Origin: Brotaphodocola sp003480315 | Lineage (GTDB): Bacteria; Bacillota; Clostridia; Lachnospirales; Lachnospiraceae | Assembly (NCBI RefSeq): GCF_964246085.1 | Contig: NZ_CAXTPD010000015.1 | DNA length: 64,000 nucleotides | Strand: one strand, 5' to 3' | Shown here: positions 15,740 to 24,713 of the stretch, piece by piece | Numbering within the stretch: the first letter of the stretch is position 1 | Layout: each line of letters begins with the position of its first letter | Made by a program: the position numbers and the translations under genes | Notes under the pieces: generated by a model | Database searches by the model: none | Seen by the model: the letters and a program-made list of their open reading frames with translations, nothing else | Told to the model about the DNA's origin: nothing

Positions 15740-15768
15740 TTGTGTATTTTAACATATACATAGATAAT
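15740..15768 (+). promoter_or_regulatory. Candidate promoter for the envelope cassette
   Basis: TTGTGT (15740-15745) and GATAAT (15763-15768) are 17 bases apart, about 35 bases before the ATG at 15805. The surrounding AT-rich divergent region is the likely TetR operator zone, though I see no clean palindrome. Confidence 0.5.
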
Positions 15769-15804
15769 AATGCAAGAAAATGAAGAGGAATTCTGGAGGT
15801 TTTT

Positions 15805-16662
15805 ATGGATTATCGAGATAAATTGCACAAAAACAAAGGGTTCTTAACGACTCCTTTGCGTGTCGCATTTTTTGCGGCAGGACTCATGATGCTGTCTTAC
15901 CCGGTGCCGGCTCTGGCGGCTGCGTCCACCATTGAGGCAGGAAGCGGTGCTGTGGCAGAGACAAAGCCGGCGTCTGTATATGGAACGACAAAAGTAATCG
16001 ATTCAGAAGAAACAGAAACGGCCCGGGCAAACTGGCTAAAGGAGGGCAACGACTGGTATTATCTCCTGCCGGACGGCAGCAGGAACCGGCAGGATCTGCA
16101 GTTTGACAATGCCCTTTATAAATTTAACTGGAACGGCTCTTTAAAGACCGCCCAATGGGTACCGAATACCGGAGGCGGTGCTTATCCGGTGTTCTGTTAT
16201 GATGAGGAAACACAGTTCCTGTTTGATCAGCTAAATGATGAGAAACGGGATCTGTATTTTGAGGAATACCCGGACCGGGAAGAAGACTACAGTGGTGATG
16301 AAAAGACGCAGTACGACCGTTATGCTGGATTCCTCATGGACGAGAAGCTGAATCAGGCAGCAGCTTACCGCCTGGAAGCGGCTCTGGTCAATGGCTACAG
16401 CGGTGACGCGATTCCCGGTGAGGGAACCTTAAAGGATTACCTGGGAAAAATTTCCTACCGGAAAAATTCCAGCTGCAGGGAGCTTTACCTGCGGGGGCGG
16501 GAGGATGCGGATGACGCCTTTGACAGGCTCATCGGCAAGACCCAGGACAAATACGATTCCAGCGGAAAACGGAAAGATTCCCTGGATTATTACCGGCGTA
16601 TCGGCATGGCACATGCGGAGAAAGACGGAGAACACTATTTTATGGTGATCCTGATGCGGTAG
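15805..16662 (+). CDS. Exported protein with cell-wall-binding-like and CAP-like regions
   Basis: This 285-residue protein starts with a signal peptide (hydrophobic core FFAAGLMMLSYPVPALAAAS). Residues about 70-110 contain NWLKEGNDWYYLLPDGSRN and YKFNWNGSLKTAQWV, reminiscent of choline-binding-type repeats. The C-terminal 150 residues (NDEKRDLYFEEYP; LMDEKLNQAAAYRLEAAL; RRIGMAHAEKDGEHYFMVILMR) resemble a CAP/SCP domain, with the terminal strand typical of that fold. GGAGG precedes the ATG. It leads the cassette with the MMPL transporter. The CAP call is by pattern only. Confidence 0.6.
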   Translation: MDYRDKLHKNKGFLTTPLRVAFFAAGLMMLSYPVPALAAASTIEAGSGAVAETKPASVYGTTKVIDSEETETARANWLKEGNDWYYLLPDGSRNRQDLQFDNALYKFNWNGSLKTAQWVPNTGGGAYPVFCYDEETQFLFDQLNDEKRDLYFEEYPDREEDYSGDEKTQYDRYAGFLMDEKLNQAAAYRLEAALVNGYSGDAIPGEGTLKDYLGKISYRKNSSCRELYLRGREDADDAFDRLIGKTQDKYDSSGKRKDSLDYYRRIGMAHAEKDGEHYFMVILMR

Positions 16663-16701
16663 AAATGAATAGAAAAAGGGAAAGAGGAGCAGAGATCAGA
16701 T

Positions 16702-18960
16702 ATGAAAGACAAAAAATCCCTGAAAGAGAAATGGAAAGCGCATCTGCCCCACAAAAGGGGAGCGGAAGAGAAGCAGAAGAAAGGCACGGAGGATACCGGC
16801 TTTACCATTCGCCTGGCGCGTTTTATCATTGAAAAGCGTGCCTGGATCGAGTCGGTGTTCATTGCAGGCTGTATTTTCAGTGCGGTAGCCATGCTGTTTG
16901 TGAATGTAAACTACGACCTGACCAAATATGTTCCTTCCACAGCCCAGTCCAGCATGGGACTGGATGTGATGAAGAAGGAGTTTGGATATCCGGGAACAGC
17001 CCGGCTGATGCTAAAGGATGTAAGCCTGTACGAAGCCAAGCAATATAAGGATCAGATCCAGGCCATTGATGGTGTGGATCAGGTCCTCTGGTGCGACACC
17101 ACGGTTAATGTCTACGCAGGAGAAGATTTCATCAATATGGATGATATCAAAGACTACTACAAAGACCGCTGTGCGGTTATGGATATCACTTTTGATGAGG
17201 AATCAGATTCCCCGAAGACCGAGGCTGCCATCGATGAGATGAAAGCCATCACCGGAGACAAGGGCTGCTATGTCGGTATGGCAGTGCAGAATAAATCCCT
17301 GATCCAGACTACCCATGAGGAGATGAACAAGATCCTGGTGGTCGCGGTCATTATGATTTTTGTGGTACTTTGTCTGGCGACCACCGCATGGACAGAGCCG
17401 ATCCTGTTTTTGCTGGTCATGGGTGTGGCGGTACTTTTGAATAAAGGAACCAATATATTCATCGGAACGATTTCCTTTCTGACCGATAATGTAGCCATCA
17501 TTTTACAGCTGGCAACCTCCATGGACTATTCCATTTTCCTGCTGGATGCCTACATGAATTGGCGTGATACCGGACTTTCGGAGGAGAAAGCCATCGTCAA
17601 GGCAGTTGAGGAAGCCATCAACTCCATTTTTGCCAGCAGCCTGACTACCGTAGTCGGCTTCCTGGCGTTAGTTACCATGAAATTCAACATTGGCTTTGAT
17701 ATGGGACTGGTTCTGGCAAAGGGTATCATCTTCAGTCTTCTGACGGTGGTACTGTTTATGCCGGCCATGATCCTGAAATTTACCAGATGGAATGATAAAA
17801 CCAAGCATCGTTCCTTTTTCCCGGATTTTACAAGGCTTGGAAGGGGCGTGTACCGCATCCGTTATCTGGTTCTGGCGGCGGTGCTTCTCATTACCCCGCC
17901 TGCTTATGTGGCTCAGCAGATGAACAATTTCCAGTACGGAAACAGCGCTGTGGGCGGTGCTCCGGGAACTCAGGTATACGCGGATGATCAGGAGATCACC
18001 GCAAAGTTCGGCCGAAGCAATATGATGCTTCTGATCTATCCGAACACGGATCCGGTGGCAGAAAAGAGGCTGTCCGATGATCTGGAAGCTCTTCCATATG
18101 TCAAGAGTGTAACTTCCATGGCCAACACACTGCCGGAGGGCATACCGGAGGATTTCCTTCCGGATTCTACCGTCAGCCAGCTTCACACGAAGGACACGGC
18201 ACGGATGCTTTTATACATAAGAACCAAGGGCGAGAGTGACAAATCCTTCGAATATACGGATCAGATCCGGGATCTCATGAAGAAATATTATCCGGAGCAT
18301 TCGTACGTGGTCGGAGAGACTCCGTCTACCCAGGATATAAAGGAAACAATTACGGACGATAACGCGCGGGTAAATCTGCTGACGCTGCTGGGTGTATTCC
18401 TGGTTGTAGCTTTCAGCTTTAAGTCAGTTCTGATCCCGATCGTGGTTATGATCCCGATTGAAGTTGCCATCTTCATCAACATGGCAGTTCCGTATGTGCA
18501 GGGCGTGGATATGATCTACATGGGCTACATTATTGTCAGCAGTATCCAGATGGGTGCGACGGTAGACTACTCGATCCTGCTTACCAACAATTATATCGCG
18601 AAGCGTGCAACACTTCCGAAGAAGGAGGCCTGCATTGAGGCGGTGACCCGGTCCTGTTCCTCTGTTTTTACATCCGGCGGCATCATCACCCTGGCAGGAT
18701 ATATTGTATATCTGATTTCTACGACGGCGGCCATTGGAGATCTGGGACATCTGATCGGACGAGGAGGCTTCCTGAGTCTGGTCCTGGTACTGACCCTGCT
18801 TCCGGCACTTCTGGTGCTGACCGACGGACTGGTCATTGAGAAAAAATGGAAAGGCTCCAGAAGAAGAATCCGCGAGCGCTATGTGACCAGAAGGCAGCAG
18901 TTCCATGAGCGGGCAGAGCAGATCCGGACGAAGCTGGAAGAACACAGGAAAGAGAAATAA
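16702..18960 (+). CDS. MMPL/RND-family membrane transporter
   Basis: This 752-residue inner-membrane exporter has two homologous halves, each with one helix, a large external loop and a five-helix bundle. ATSMDYSIFLLDAYMNW in the first half and GATVDYSILLTNNYIAKR in the second are the Asp-Tyr pairs that relay protons in MMPL/RND transporters. LTTVVGFLALVTMKF is also typical. Family members export lipids, or small molecules driven by proton flow. It sits between two exported proteins and behind a TetR regulator, consistent with drug- or lipid-inducible efflux. The substrate is unknown. Confidence 0.9.
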   Translation: MKDKKSLKEKWKAHLPHKRGAEEKQKKGTEDTGFTIRLARFIIEKRAWIESVFIAGCIFSAVAMLFVNVNYDLTKYVPSTAQSSMGLDVMKKEFGYPGTARLMLKDVSLYEAKQYKDQIQAIDGVDQVLWCDTTVNVYAGEDFINMDDIKDYYKDRCAVMDITFDEESDSPKTEAAIDEMKAITGDKGCYVGMAVQNKSLIQTTHEEMNKILVVAVIMIFVVLCLATTAWTEPILFLLVMGVAVLLNKGTNIFIGTISFLTDNVAIILQLATSMDYSIFLLDAYMNWRDTGLSEEKAIVKAVEEAINSIFASSLTTVVGFLALVTMKFNIGFDMGLVLAKGIIFSLLTVVLFMPAMILKFTRWNDKTKHRSFFPDFTRLGRGVYRIRYLVLAAVLLITPPAYVAQQMNNFQYGNSAVGGAPGTQVYADDQEITAKFGRSNMMLLIYPNTDPVAEKRLSDDLEALPYVKSVTSMANTLPEGIPEDFLPDSTVSQLHTKDTARMLLYIRTKGESDKSFEYTDQIRDLMKKYYPEHSYVVGETPSTQDIKETITDDNARVNLLTLLGVFLVVAFSFKSVLIPIVVMIPIEVAIFINMAVPYVQGVDMIYMGYIIVSSIQMGATVDYSILLTNNYIAKRATLPKKEACIEAVTRSCSSVFTSGGIITLAGYIVYLISTTAAIGDLGHLIGRGGFLSLVLVLTLLPALLVLTDGLVIEKKWKGSRRRIRERYVTRRQQFHERAEQIRTKLEEHRKEK

Positions 18961-18981
18961 GGGCAGCAGGAGGAGAATGTC

Positions 18982-21042
18982 ATGAAGAAAAGATATCAGA
19001 GACTGGGTGTCATGGGACTGGCGGCAGTCATGGCATGTACCGGCACGGTTCTGCCGGTGCTTGCCGGCCAGGCATCTGTGGCTGTAGATGAAAATATGTA
19101 TGTAAACCTGGATTACTATGGAAACGTAGACCGGGTCAATGTGGTGAAGGGCTGTGATCTGAATGGCCAGACCACGTTCACCGATTATGGCAATTACACA
19201 GCGGTGACCAACATGTCCGATTATACGGAGCCGGTCATTGAGGGAAACAAGGTAACCTGGAACGTGTCTCCGGATTACAAGGGGCGCTTCTATTATAAAG
19301 GCGAGCTGGATGCGAAGAAGGTGGCACTCCCATGGAACTTTGATGTTTCCTATAAGCTGAATGGCGTGCCGAAAAATGCAGACGAGCTGGCGGGTGCTTC
19401 CGGACTCATTGAGATCCATATCGACGCGAAGTTTAACGACAGTGCGGATGTGAATGAATATTATAAGAACAACTTTGTTCTGGCTGTAGCAGTTATGGTG
19501 GATACCAATGACTGTTACAGCCTGGAAGCAGACGGTGCTCAGAAACAGACCATCGGCGGCAACAGCGCCGTTGTGTTTACGGCGCTTCCGGGTGAGGATG
19601 GAGACTTCACCGTCCGCATCGGCACCGACAGCTTTGAGACCAGCGGCGTGTTCATGGCCATGACTCCGTTAACCGGCAGTGATTTAGAGCACGTGACTGA
19701 CTTAAAGGAAGCAAAGGATACCTGGAAAGAAAGCGGCGATCAGATGCACGACAGCATGCAGCAGATGGCTTTGTCTGTTGAGGCCATGCGGGACGGCATC
19801 CATTCTTTACAAAACGGCATGAACTCTGCGGAGGGCGCGAGACAGACCTGGAGTGGTTCAAAAGACAGTATTCTGGCAGGCAATGACCGTGCGCTTGAGA
19901 CCTTAAGTGCTGTCTCGGATCAGCTGGAGGCGATGATCCCGCATATCGAGACCGCTAAGGAGGCGGCAGATGTAGCGCATGACAGCCTGGGCGATATCGT
20001 AAACACGGTGCGCGAGATGCAGGATCCGTTAAATAAGCTGCATAGTGCACTGAAGGGAATCAAGAGTGGGTCGGAAGATATGTCCGGCCAGGTTTCTCCG
20101 CTGAATCAGCTGATGCAGCAGATCATTGCGCTGGACGCAACGCTGCAGGCCAGCGAGCAGGCTTATGTAACGGCTCTTGGAACCATGGGTGTCAGCCTTC
20201 AGAATGTGGATGATGACTATTATATGGACGAGGACTGGGAGGTCGATCTTTACGATGACCGCGCTGCCTCCCCGAGCAATGCCGGAAGCACCGGCAGTGT
20301 ATCTGGTGTGGCAGGCGGCATCACCCTGAATCAGCTGGAGCTTTTGCAGACTCTGATGGCGAAGAAAGCAGCACTGGAGAAATTGTCCGCAGCCAGCAGC
20401 AAACTGGCTTCTGAGCTTTCCGGCCTTTTGGACGATGTGGCAGATGCAGCCAAATACACCTCTGAGCTGACGGACAGCCTGGAGATGCTGACGGAGGACA
20501 CAGCAGCCCTGTATGATTCGATGGACAGCTACTATCCGGATCTGCAGGCATCTCTGGATGATTCAGAGGAGCTGTTAAACCGTACCACCGAAGCCATGAA
20601 TACCAGTATCAGTACGGCGGCGATCGTACAGAATACCTTAAAGAACAGCAGTGATAACCTGGATGCGGCTACCCGCGACAGTATCCGCGGTACTCTGGAG
20701 CTTCTGGATAAGAGCTTAAGCGTGCTGGACAGCACCACTTCCATCCGCCATGCAGGCGTGACCATGAAGGAGGCCATCGATAAGGAATGGGATGACTTAG
20801 ACGGAGATACCCGTTTCCTGAACATGGATCCGAAGGCGGAGAAGGTATCCTTCACATCCGAAGAGAATCAGGAGCCGGAATCCGTGCAGATCATCCTGCG
20901 CACCGCAGAGATCAGCCTGGATGATGATGACGAGGTTCTGGATGCGGAGACTGAGGCAGCAAGCCAGAGCCCGCTGCGCCGGATCTGGATCGTGATCGTG
21001 AAGATGTGGAAAGCATTTGTGGAAATCTTCCGGAACAGATAG
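18982..21042 (+). CDS. Exported coiled-coil protein, partner of the MMPL transporter
   Basis: This 686-residue protein has a signal peptide (MAACTGTVLPVLAG region), an N-terminal beta-rich domain to about residue 240 (NVDRVNVVKGCDLNG; GNYTAVTNMSDYTEP; VTWNVSPDYKGRFYYKG), then a long helical region (about 245-620) rich in heptads (LEHVTDLKEAKDTWKESGDQM). The layout recalls YhgE/Pip-type proteins that accompany MMPL exporters, but no YhgE transmembrane ends are present. A basic amphipathic tail (IWIVIVKMWKAFVEIFRNR) could anchor it. It starts 21 bases after the MMPL stop. Confidence 0.6.
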   Translation: MKKRYQRLGVMGLAAVMACTGTVLPVLAGQASVAVDENMYVNLDYYGNVDRVNVVKGCDLNGQTTFTDYGNYTAVTNMSDYTEPVIEGNKVTWNVSPDYKGRFYYKGELDAKKVALPWNFDVSYKLNGVPKNADELAGASGLIEIHIDAKFNDSADVNEYYKNNFVLAVAVMVDTNDCYSLEADGAQKQTIGGNSAVVFTALPGEDGDFTVRIGTDSFETSGVFMAMTPLTGSDLEHVTDLKEAKDTWKESGDQMHDSMQQMALSVEAMRDGIHSLQNGMNSAEGARQTWSGSKDSILAGNDRALETLSAVSDQLEAMIPHIETAKEAADVAHDSLGDIVNTVREMQDPLNKLHSALKGIKSGSEDMSGQVSPLNQLMQQIIALDATLQASEQAYVTALGTMGVSLQNVDDDYYMDEDWEVDLYDDRAASPSNAGSTGSVSGVAGGITLNQLELLQTLMAKKAALEKLSAASSKLASELSGLLDDVADAAKYTSELTDSLEMLTEDTAALYDSMDSYYPDLQASLDDSEELLNRTTEAMNTSISTAAIVQNTLKNSSDNLDAATRDSIRGTLELLDKSLSVLDSTTSIRHAGVTMKEAIDKEWDDLDGDTRFLNMDPKAEKVSFTSEENQEPESVQIILRTAEISLDDDDEVLDAETEAASQSPLRRIWIVIVKMWKAFVEIFRNR

Positions 21043-21088
21043 AAAAACTGTGGATAAAGGGAAAAATGGACAGGGGGTTTAGAAGCAT

Positions 21089-21718
21089 ATGAAAGGAAAC
21101 CGAATCATAACCATAGGACGTCAGATCGGAAGCGGCGGCAGTGAGATTGGCATGGAGGTGGCAAAACGCCTTGGAATTCAATGCTATGACAGGCAGCTGA
21201 TCGAGATGGCCTGCGATTACGGAGAACTGGATCAGGATATTCTTGCGGAAGCGGAGGAGAAGCGGCCGAATCCATTTCTCTATTCTGTGCCGCGTCAGAT
21301 GCAGAATGATAAGACCGGAAGAGGCATTGCCATCAATGACATGGTATTTAATCTGCAGTCGGAGGTCATCCGGCAGCTGGCAGAGAAGGAGTCCTGTGTG
21401 ATCATTGGCCGCTGTGCCGATTATGTGCTGCGGGAGCAGCCGGGCGTGACTTCCGTATTTATCTATGCAGATATGAATGTCCGGATCGCGTGTCTTATGG
21501 AAAGACGCAGGATCACCCGGGATGAGGCCATTACGCTGATCAAAAAGACTGACAAGAGCCGCCGGAATTACTATGAATGTTATACCGGGAAACGCTGGGG
21601 TGCCGGTGCCAGCTATGATGTCACCTTAAACAGTGCGGAGCTTGGTCTGGACACCTGTGTGGATCTAATCTGCAGTCTTTATGAACGGAAACAGGAAGGA
21701 GATGCACAAGCGCGATGA
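21089..21718 (+). CDS. Cytidylate kinase-like family protein
   Basis: This 209-residue protein begins with IITIGRQIGSGGSEIGMEVAKRLGI, the phosphate-binding loop of the cytidylate-kinase-like family (PF13189), with a LID-like arginine-rich stretch (CLMERRRITRDEAITLIKKTDKSRRNYYE). Family members are predicted nucleotide kinases, but many sit with membrane proteins and have unproven substrates. GGGGG precedes the ATG at 21089. It overlaps the next gene by ATGA (21715-21718). Confidence 0.8.
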   Translation: MKGNRIITIGRQIGSGGSEIGMEVAKRLGIQCYDRQLIEMACDYGELDQDILAEAEEKRPNPFLYSVPRQMQNDKTGRGIAINDMVFNLQSEVIRQLAEKESCVIIGRCADYVLREQPGVTSVFIYADMNVRIACLMERRRITRDEAITLIKKTDKSRRNYYECYTGKRWGAGASYDVTLNSAELGLDTCVDLICSLYERKQEGDAQAR

Positions 21719-22530
21719 AACAGACCATGAGAGGCTTTCTGGTGAGTGTGGCTGCGGTGCTGCTTTCCATTGGAACAGCAGCGACGATCTATGCGGCCTC
21801 TGATAAGAGCAAGGTAGGAAAGATCAGCCTGGTATTTGATTCTGATCTTGGCATCGGTGTGGATGGAAATGCGCTTTCCGTTACCTTGGATGGTGAGAAT
21901 ACGGACCGTTACTATATCAGTGATACAGAGGTTGTAAATGAAGATCCGGATGATTTCAGCGACAGCAATCCGCCGGAGATCGAGGTGACTCTGGTGGTGG
22001 CAGATGAGGCCCGGTGGTATTTTGCCGGTGCTTCTTCCGATGCGTTCCGCTTAAACCTGGCAGCTTCGTCAAAGAAGCGCTACGACAAGGTTCAGTTTAT
22101 CAGCGCAAAACGCTCGGAAAAAAACGCGATGCTGACACTGCGGGTAAAGCTGATCTATGATAAGAAGTCAAAGCTTGATAATCGTTCCGCCATTTCCCTT
22201 GCGCAGAATGATGTCGCTTCCCCGGCCGGTTTTGGCTGGGACAGCGCACATCCGGGAACCGCATCCTGGAATGCGGAGGAATCCGCACGCTATTACCAGA
22301 TCCAGCTGGTCAGAAACGGCATTGATACCGGCATCATGCGTTCGGTATACAAAAACCATTATGATTTTTCATCCCAGATGACAGAGCCGGGGGAGTACTG
22401 CTTCCGTGTCCGTACCGTGCGCCAGAGCAGCCACAACAAGAGTGAGTGGGTGACTTCAGAGATATGGACAGTGGCCGCAGCGGAAAACGAGGAAAACAGA
22501 TCGGATGTGGTCAATGCCGGGACAGAGTAA
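21715..22530 (+). CDS. Exported protein with a C-terminal Fn3-like domain
   Basis: This 271-residue protein has a signal peptide (GFLVSVAAVLLSIGTAATIYAA) and a central beta-rich part (KISLVFDSDLGIGVDGNALSVTLDG). A C-terminal Fn3-like segment (GTASWNAEESARYYQIQLVRNGIDTG; PGEYCFRVRTVRQSSHNKSEWV) shows the Trp/Tyr pattern of fibronectin type III modules. It is translationally coupled to the kinase-like gene. The role is probably on the cell surface; the function is unknown. Confidence 0.65.
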   Translation: MKQTMRGFLVSVAAVLLSIGTAATIYAASDKSKVGKISLVFDSDLGIGVDGNALSVTLDGENTDRYYISDTEVVNEDPDDFSDSNPPEIEVTLVVADEARWYFAGASSDAFRLNLAASSKKRYDKVQFISAKRSEKNAMLTLRVKLIYDKKSKLDNRSAISLAQNDVASPAGFGWDSAHPGTASWNAEESARYYQIQLVRNGIDTGIMRSVYKNHYDFSSQMTEPGEYCFRVRTVRQSSHNKSEWVTSEIWTVAAAENEENRSDVVNAGTE

Positions 22531-22597
22531 AACCGGATTGCAAATAGGATATTGAGTTTTGCGTGCGTTTCCTGTATGATGGATGTGCGCAGCGAAG

Positions 22598-22634
22598 AAA
22601 ACAGACGGCTGTAGATGTGGCCGTCTGTTTTTTC
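22598..22634 (+). terminator. Intrinsic terminator of the envelope cassette
   Basis: AAAACAGACGGC and GCCGTCTGTTTT are separated by a short loop and end in a TTTTTT run. Confidence 0.88.
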
Positions 22635-22726
22635 GATGCAGAAGCAGGAAACGGAAAATATTTTGTCCATGGAACGCGGGAAGATGCGGCATGGACAGGA
22701 TTTGACACGCTACAGGAGTGAATCAT

Positions 22727-23902
22727 ATGAATGAATTAACCATAGAAGAATTTGACGCCCTTTCCACGGACACCTATGTGCTTTATGATATCCGAAGTAC
22801 GGATGAGATCAATCATGGTGCCATCAAGGGAGCTATCGCCAGTTCCGCGGAAGAACTGGAAGAAAATCCGCCGGAAGAGAAAGACAAAAAAATCATCATC
22901 TGCTGCAGCCGCGGCCGCGTGAGCCGCGATGTGGCAGAGAATCTCTGCGAGCAGGGCTACGACGCAGTCAGCTTAAAGGGCGGCTACATTGCCTGGCTCA
23001 TGGCCGAGATCAAAAAGCAGGAGGCAGATGAGATCTGCGATTCCGTGGAAAAGAGCCTGCGCAAGAAATTCCACAAGAACATTTTCAGCAAATTCGCGAA
23101 AGCCATCAATCAGTACGAGCTGGTGAAGGAAGGCGACCGCATTGCGGTCTGCATCTCCGGCGGTAAAGATTCCATGCTGATGGCAAAGCTGTTTCAGGAG
23201 TTAAAGAAGCACAACAAATTCCCGTTTGAGGTGAAGTTCCTGGTTATGGATCCGGGCTACAGTCCGGAGAATCGCCAGGTCATCGAGGAGAATGCCCGGA
23301 AGTTAAAAATTCCGATTCAGATTTTCGAGTCCGACATTTTCGATGCGGTATACACTATCGAGAAATCCCCGTGCTATCTCTGTGCCCGCATGCGCCGCGG
23401 ACATCTTTACACCTTCGCGAAGCAGTTGGGCTGTAACAAAATCGCCCTGGGCCATCATTATGATGATGTGATCGAGACCATCCTCATGGGCATGCTCTAT
23501 GGCGCCCAGGTCCAGACCATGATGCCGAAGCTCCACAGCACCAATTTCGAGGGTATGGAGCTGATCCGTCCGCTGTATCTGGTACGCGAGGATGATATCA
23601 AGGCGTGGAGAGATTACAACAACCTGCATTTTATCCAGTGTGCCTGCAAGTTCACCGACACCTGCACCACCTGCAATAATGAGGAAAACCTGTCCAAGCG
23701 TGTGGAAGTCAAGGAGCTGATCCGAACCTTAAAAGCGAAGAATCCATTTGTGGAGAGCAATATCTTTAAAAGCGTGGAGAATGTCAATCTCGATACAGTT
23801 GTAGCCTACAAGCAGGGCGGCGTGCGCCATCATTTCCTGGATACCTATGACCGGGAACCGGAGCCTGTAAAACCGTGCTGCTCAGACGCAGCAGACGATT
23901 AA
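22727..23902 (+). CDS. Rhodanese-TtcA family fusion protein
   Basis: The ATG at 22727 lies 8 bases after AGGAG; a GTG at 22718 would overlap that site. The product is 391 residues. Residues about 1-95 form a rhodanese domain (YVLYDIRSTDEINHGAIKGA) with an active-site-like CCSRGRVS loop. The rest is a PP-loop ATPase of the TtcA family, with SGGKDSMLM, SPCYLCARMRRGHLY (CxxC) and LGHHYDDVIET. TtcA enzymes thiolate tRNA C32 using an iron-sulfur cluster. The rhodanese part could supply persulfide. The CNNEE and CSDAADD tails are cysteine-bearing. Confidence 0.88.
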   Translation: MNELTIEEFDALSTDTYVLYDIRSTDEINHGAIKGAIASSAEELEENPPEEKDKKIIICCSRGRVSRDVAENLCEQGYDAVSLKGGYIAWLMAEIKKQEADEICDSVEKSLRKKFHKNIFSKFAKAINQYELVKEGDRIAVCISGGKDSMLMAKLFQELKKHNKFPFEVKFLVMDPGYSPENRQVIEENARKLKIPIQIFESDIFDAVYTIEKSPCYLCARMRRGHLYTFAKQLGCNKIALGHHYDDVIETILMGMLYGAQVQTMMPKLHSTNFEGMELIRPLYLVREDDIKAWRDYNNLHFIQCACKFTDTCTTCNNEENLSKRVEVKELIRTLKAKNPFVESNIFKSVENVNLDTVVAYKQGGVRHHFLDTYDREPEPVKPCCSDAADD

Positions 23903-23911
23903 ACGGTCCTC

Positions 23912-23940
23912 TTTACTTGCGGTATGACCTGTGTTATACT
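23912..23940 (+). promoter_or_regulatory. Candidate promoter for the 40-residue membrane protein gene
   Basis: TTTACT (23912-23917) and TATACT (23935-23940) are 17 bases apart, right after the ttcA-like stop. Confidence 0.55.
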
Positions 23941-24020
23941 TGGGATAATTATGAGTGTGGGCAGGTTATTTCAAAAGCATTGTGCAGGAAGGTAAAATAA
24001 AGAACGGGAGGCGTTTGCAA

Positions 24021-24143
24021 ATGGATATCATGATTTTTCTTGGCTGTATCCTGCTGCTGGTATTGTTTGTTGTTGTAGCAGTGGTAACCAGTATGTTAGG
24101 CACCATCGGTGCCATTGTGGCAGAGGAAGATGACGAAGAATAA
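24021..24143 (+). CDS. Small single-helix membrane protein
   Basis: The ATG at 24021 has GGGAGG 8 bases upstream. The 40-residue product is one hydrophobic helix (IMIFLGCILLLVLFVVVAVVTSML) followed by an acidic tail, AEEDDEE. It has its own promoter and its own terminator, which supports a real small gene. The function is unknown. Confidence 0.6.
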   Translation: MDIMIFLGCILLLVLFVVVAVVTSMLGTIGAIVAEEDDEE

Positions 24144-24154
24144 GCTGTACAGAG

Positions 24155-24187
24155 AAAAGAATCCGGACAATTTCGGATTCTTTTTTT
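24155..24187 (+). terminator. Intrinsic terminator of the small membrane protein gene
   Basis: AAAAGAATCCG and CGGATTCTTTT pair across a 7-base loop (GACAATT) and end in a long T-run. The T-run overlaps the start of the repeat element. Confidence 0.88.
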
Positions 24188-24313
24188 GTATGATAGGAAA
24201 TTGCGTCCTATCATACAAAAACGCTCCGCGAGGATGCGCACTCGGCGCAAAGGTAGATGGTTGCCGAAGCAACCGCGCCTCGGCGCGAGAATGTGCCTTG
24301 GCACATTCTTTTT
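24183..24313 (+). repeat. Multi-hairpin non-coding repeat element
   Basis: Five stems are arranged in series. TTGTATGATAGGA (24186-24198) pairs perfectly with 24206-24218, and TGCGC/GCGCA lie near 24235-24249. GGTTGC/GCAACC (24259-24274, loop CGAA), CGCGC/GCGCG (24274-24287, loop CTCG) and GAATGTGC/GCACATTC (24289-24308, loop CTTG) follow. A T-run after the last stem makes it a second terminator. Neither strand has a gene. A partial copy lies at 934-965, so the element is dispersed. Confidence 0.7.
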
Positions 24314-24713
24314 CACCATGATCCAAAGGAGTCCTGACAAACTGTCTATCAATGATGGAAGAATGACCGCGACACACGGACAAAAAGAAAAAACGACCGT
24401 ATCACACGGAAAACATATAAGAAATGAATGGAAATTAAAATTCCCTCTTGCATTTACATATATACATCGTTATAATGGCCATAGCTTTAAGATTTTACTG
24501 AATTAATGTGGCAGATGATACAAAAAATTGTCAAACCGGATATTGCAAAGAAGCAGGGACGTATTATCGGAGAAAGATTGGTCTCGGTATACCTCCCTTT
24601 TTGTGTGTCACGGTGTCCGGACAGCGGTTTCGGCTGGGAAATCTGAAACGCATCATAGAATTCGGTATCACAAAAGAAGCATAAAGCGAAAACGAGGAAA
24701 GAAGGAAACAAAC
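24314..24713 (+). other. Leader region of the peptide transporter operon
   Basis: There is no supported gene. It holds the promoter at 24448-24476 and a long 5' leader of about 230 nt to the ATG at 24714. An open frame from 24528 continues into the lipoprotein gene but is not protein-like and has no ribosome site. Confidence 0.5.
24448..24476 (+). promoter_or_regulatory. Sigma-A promoter of the peptide transporter operon
   Basis: TTGCAT (24448-24453) and a perfect TATAAT (24471-24476) are 17 bases apart. Confidence 0.8.

Noticed and set aside
24528..24713. N-terminal extension of the peptide-binding lipoprotein
   Set aside because: It places 62 basic, non-signal residues before a perfect lipoprotein signal, and has no ribosome site.
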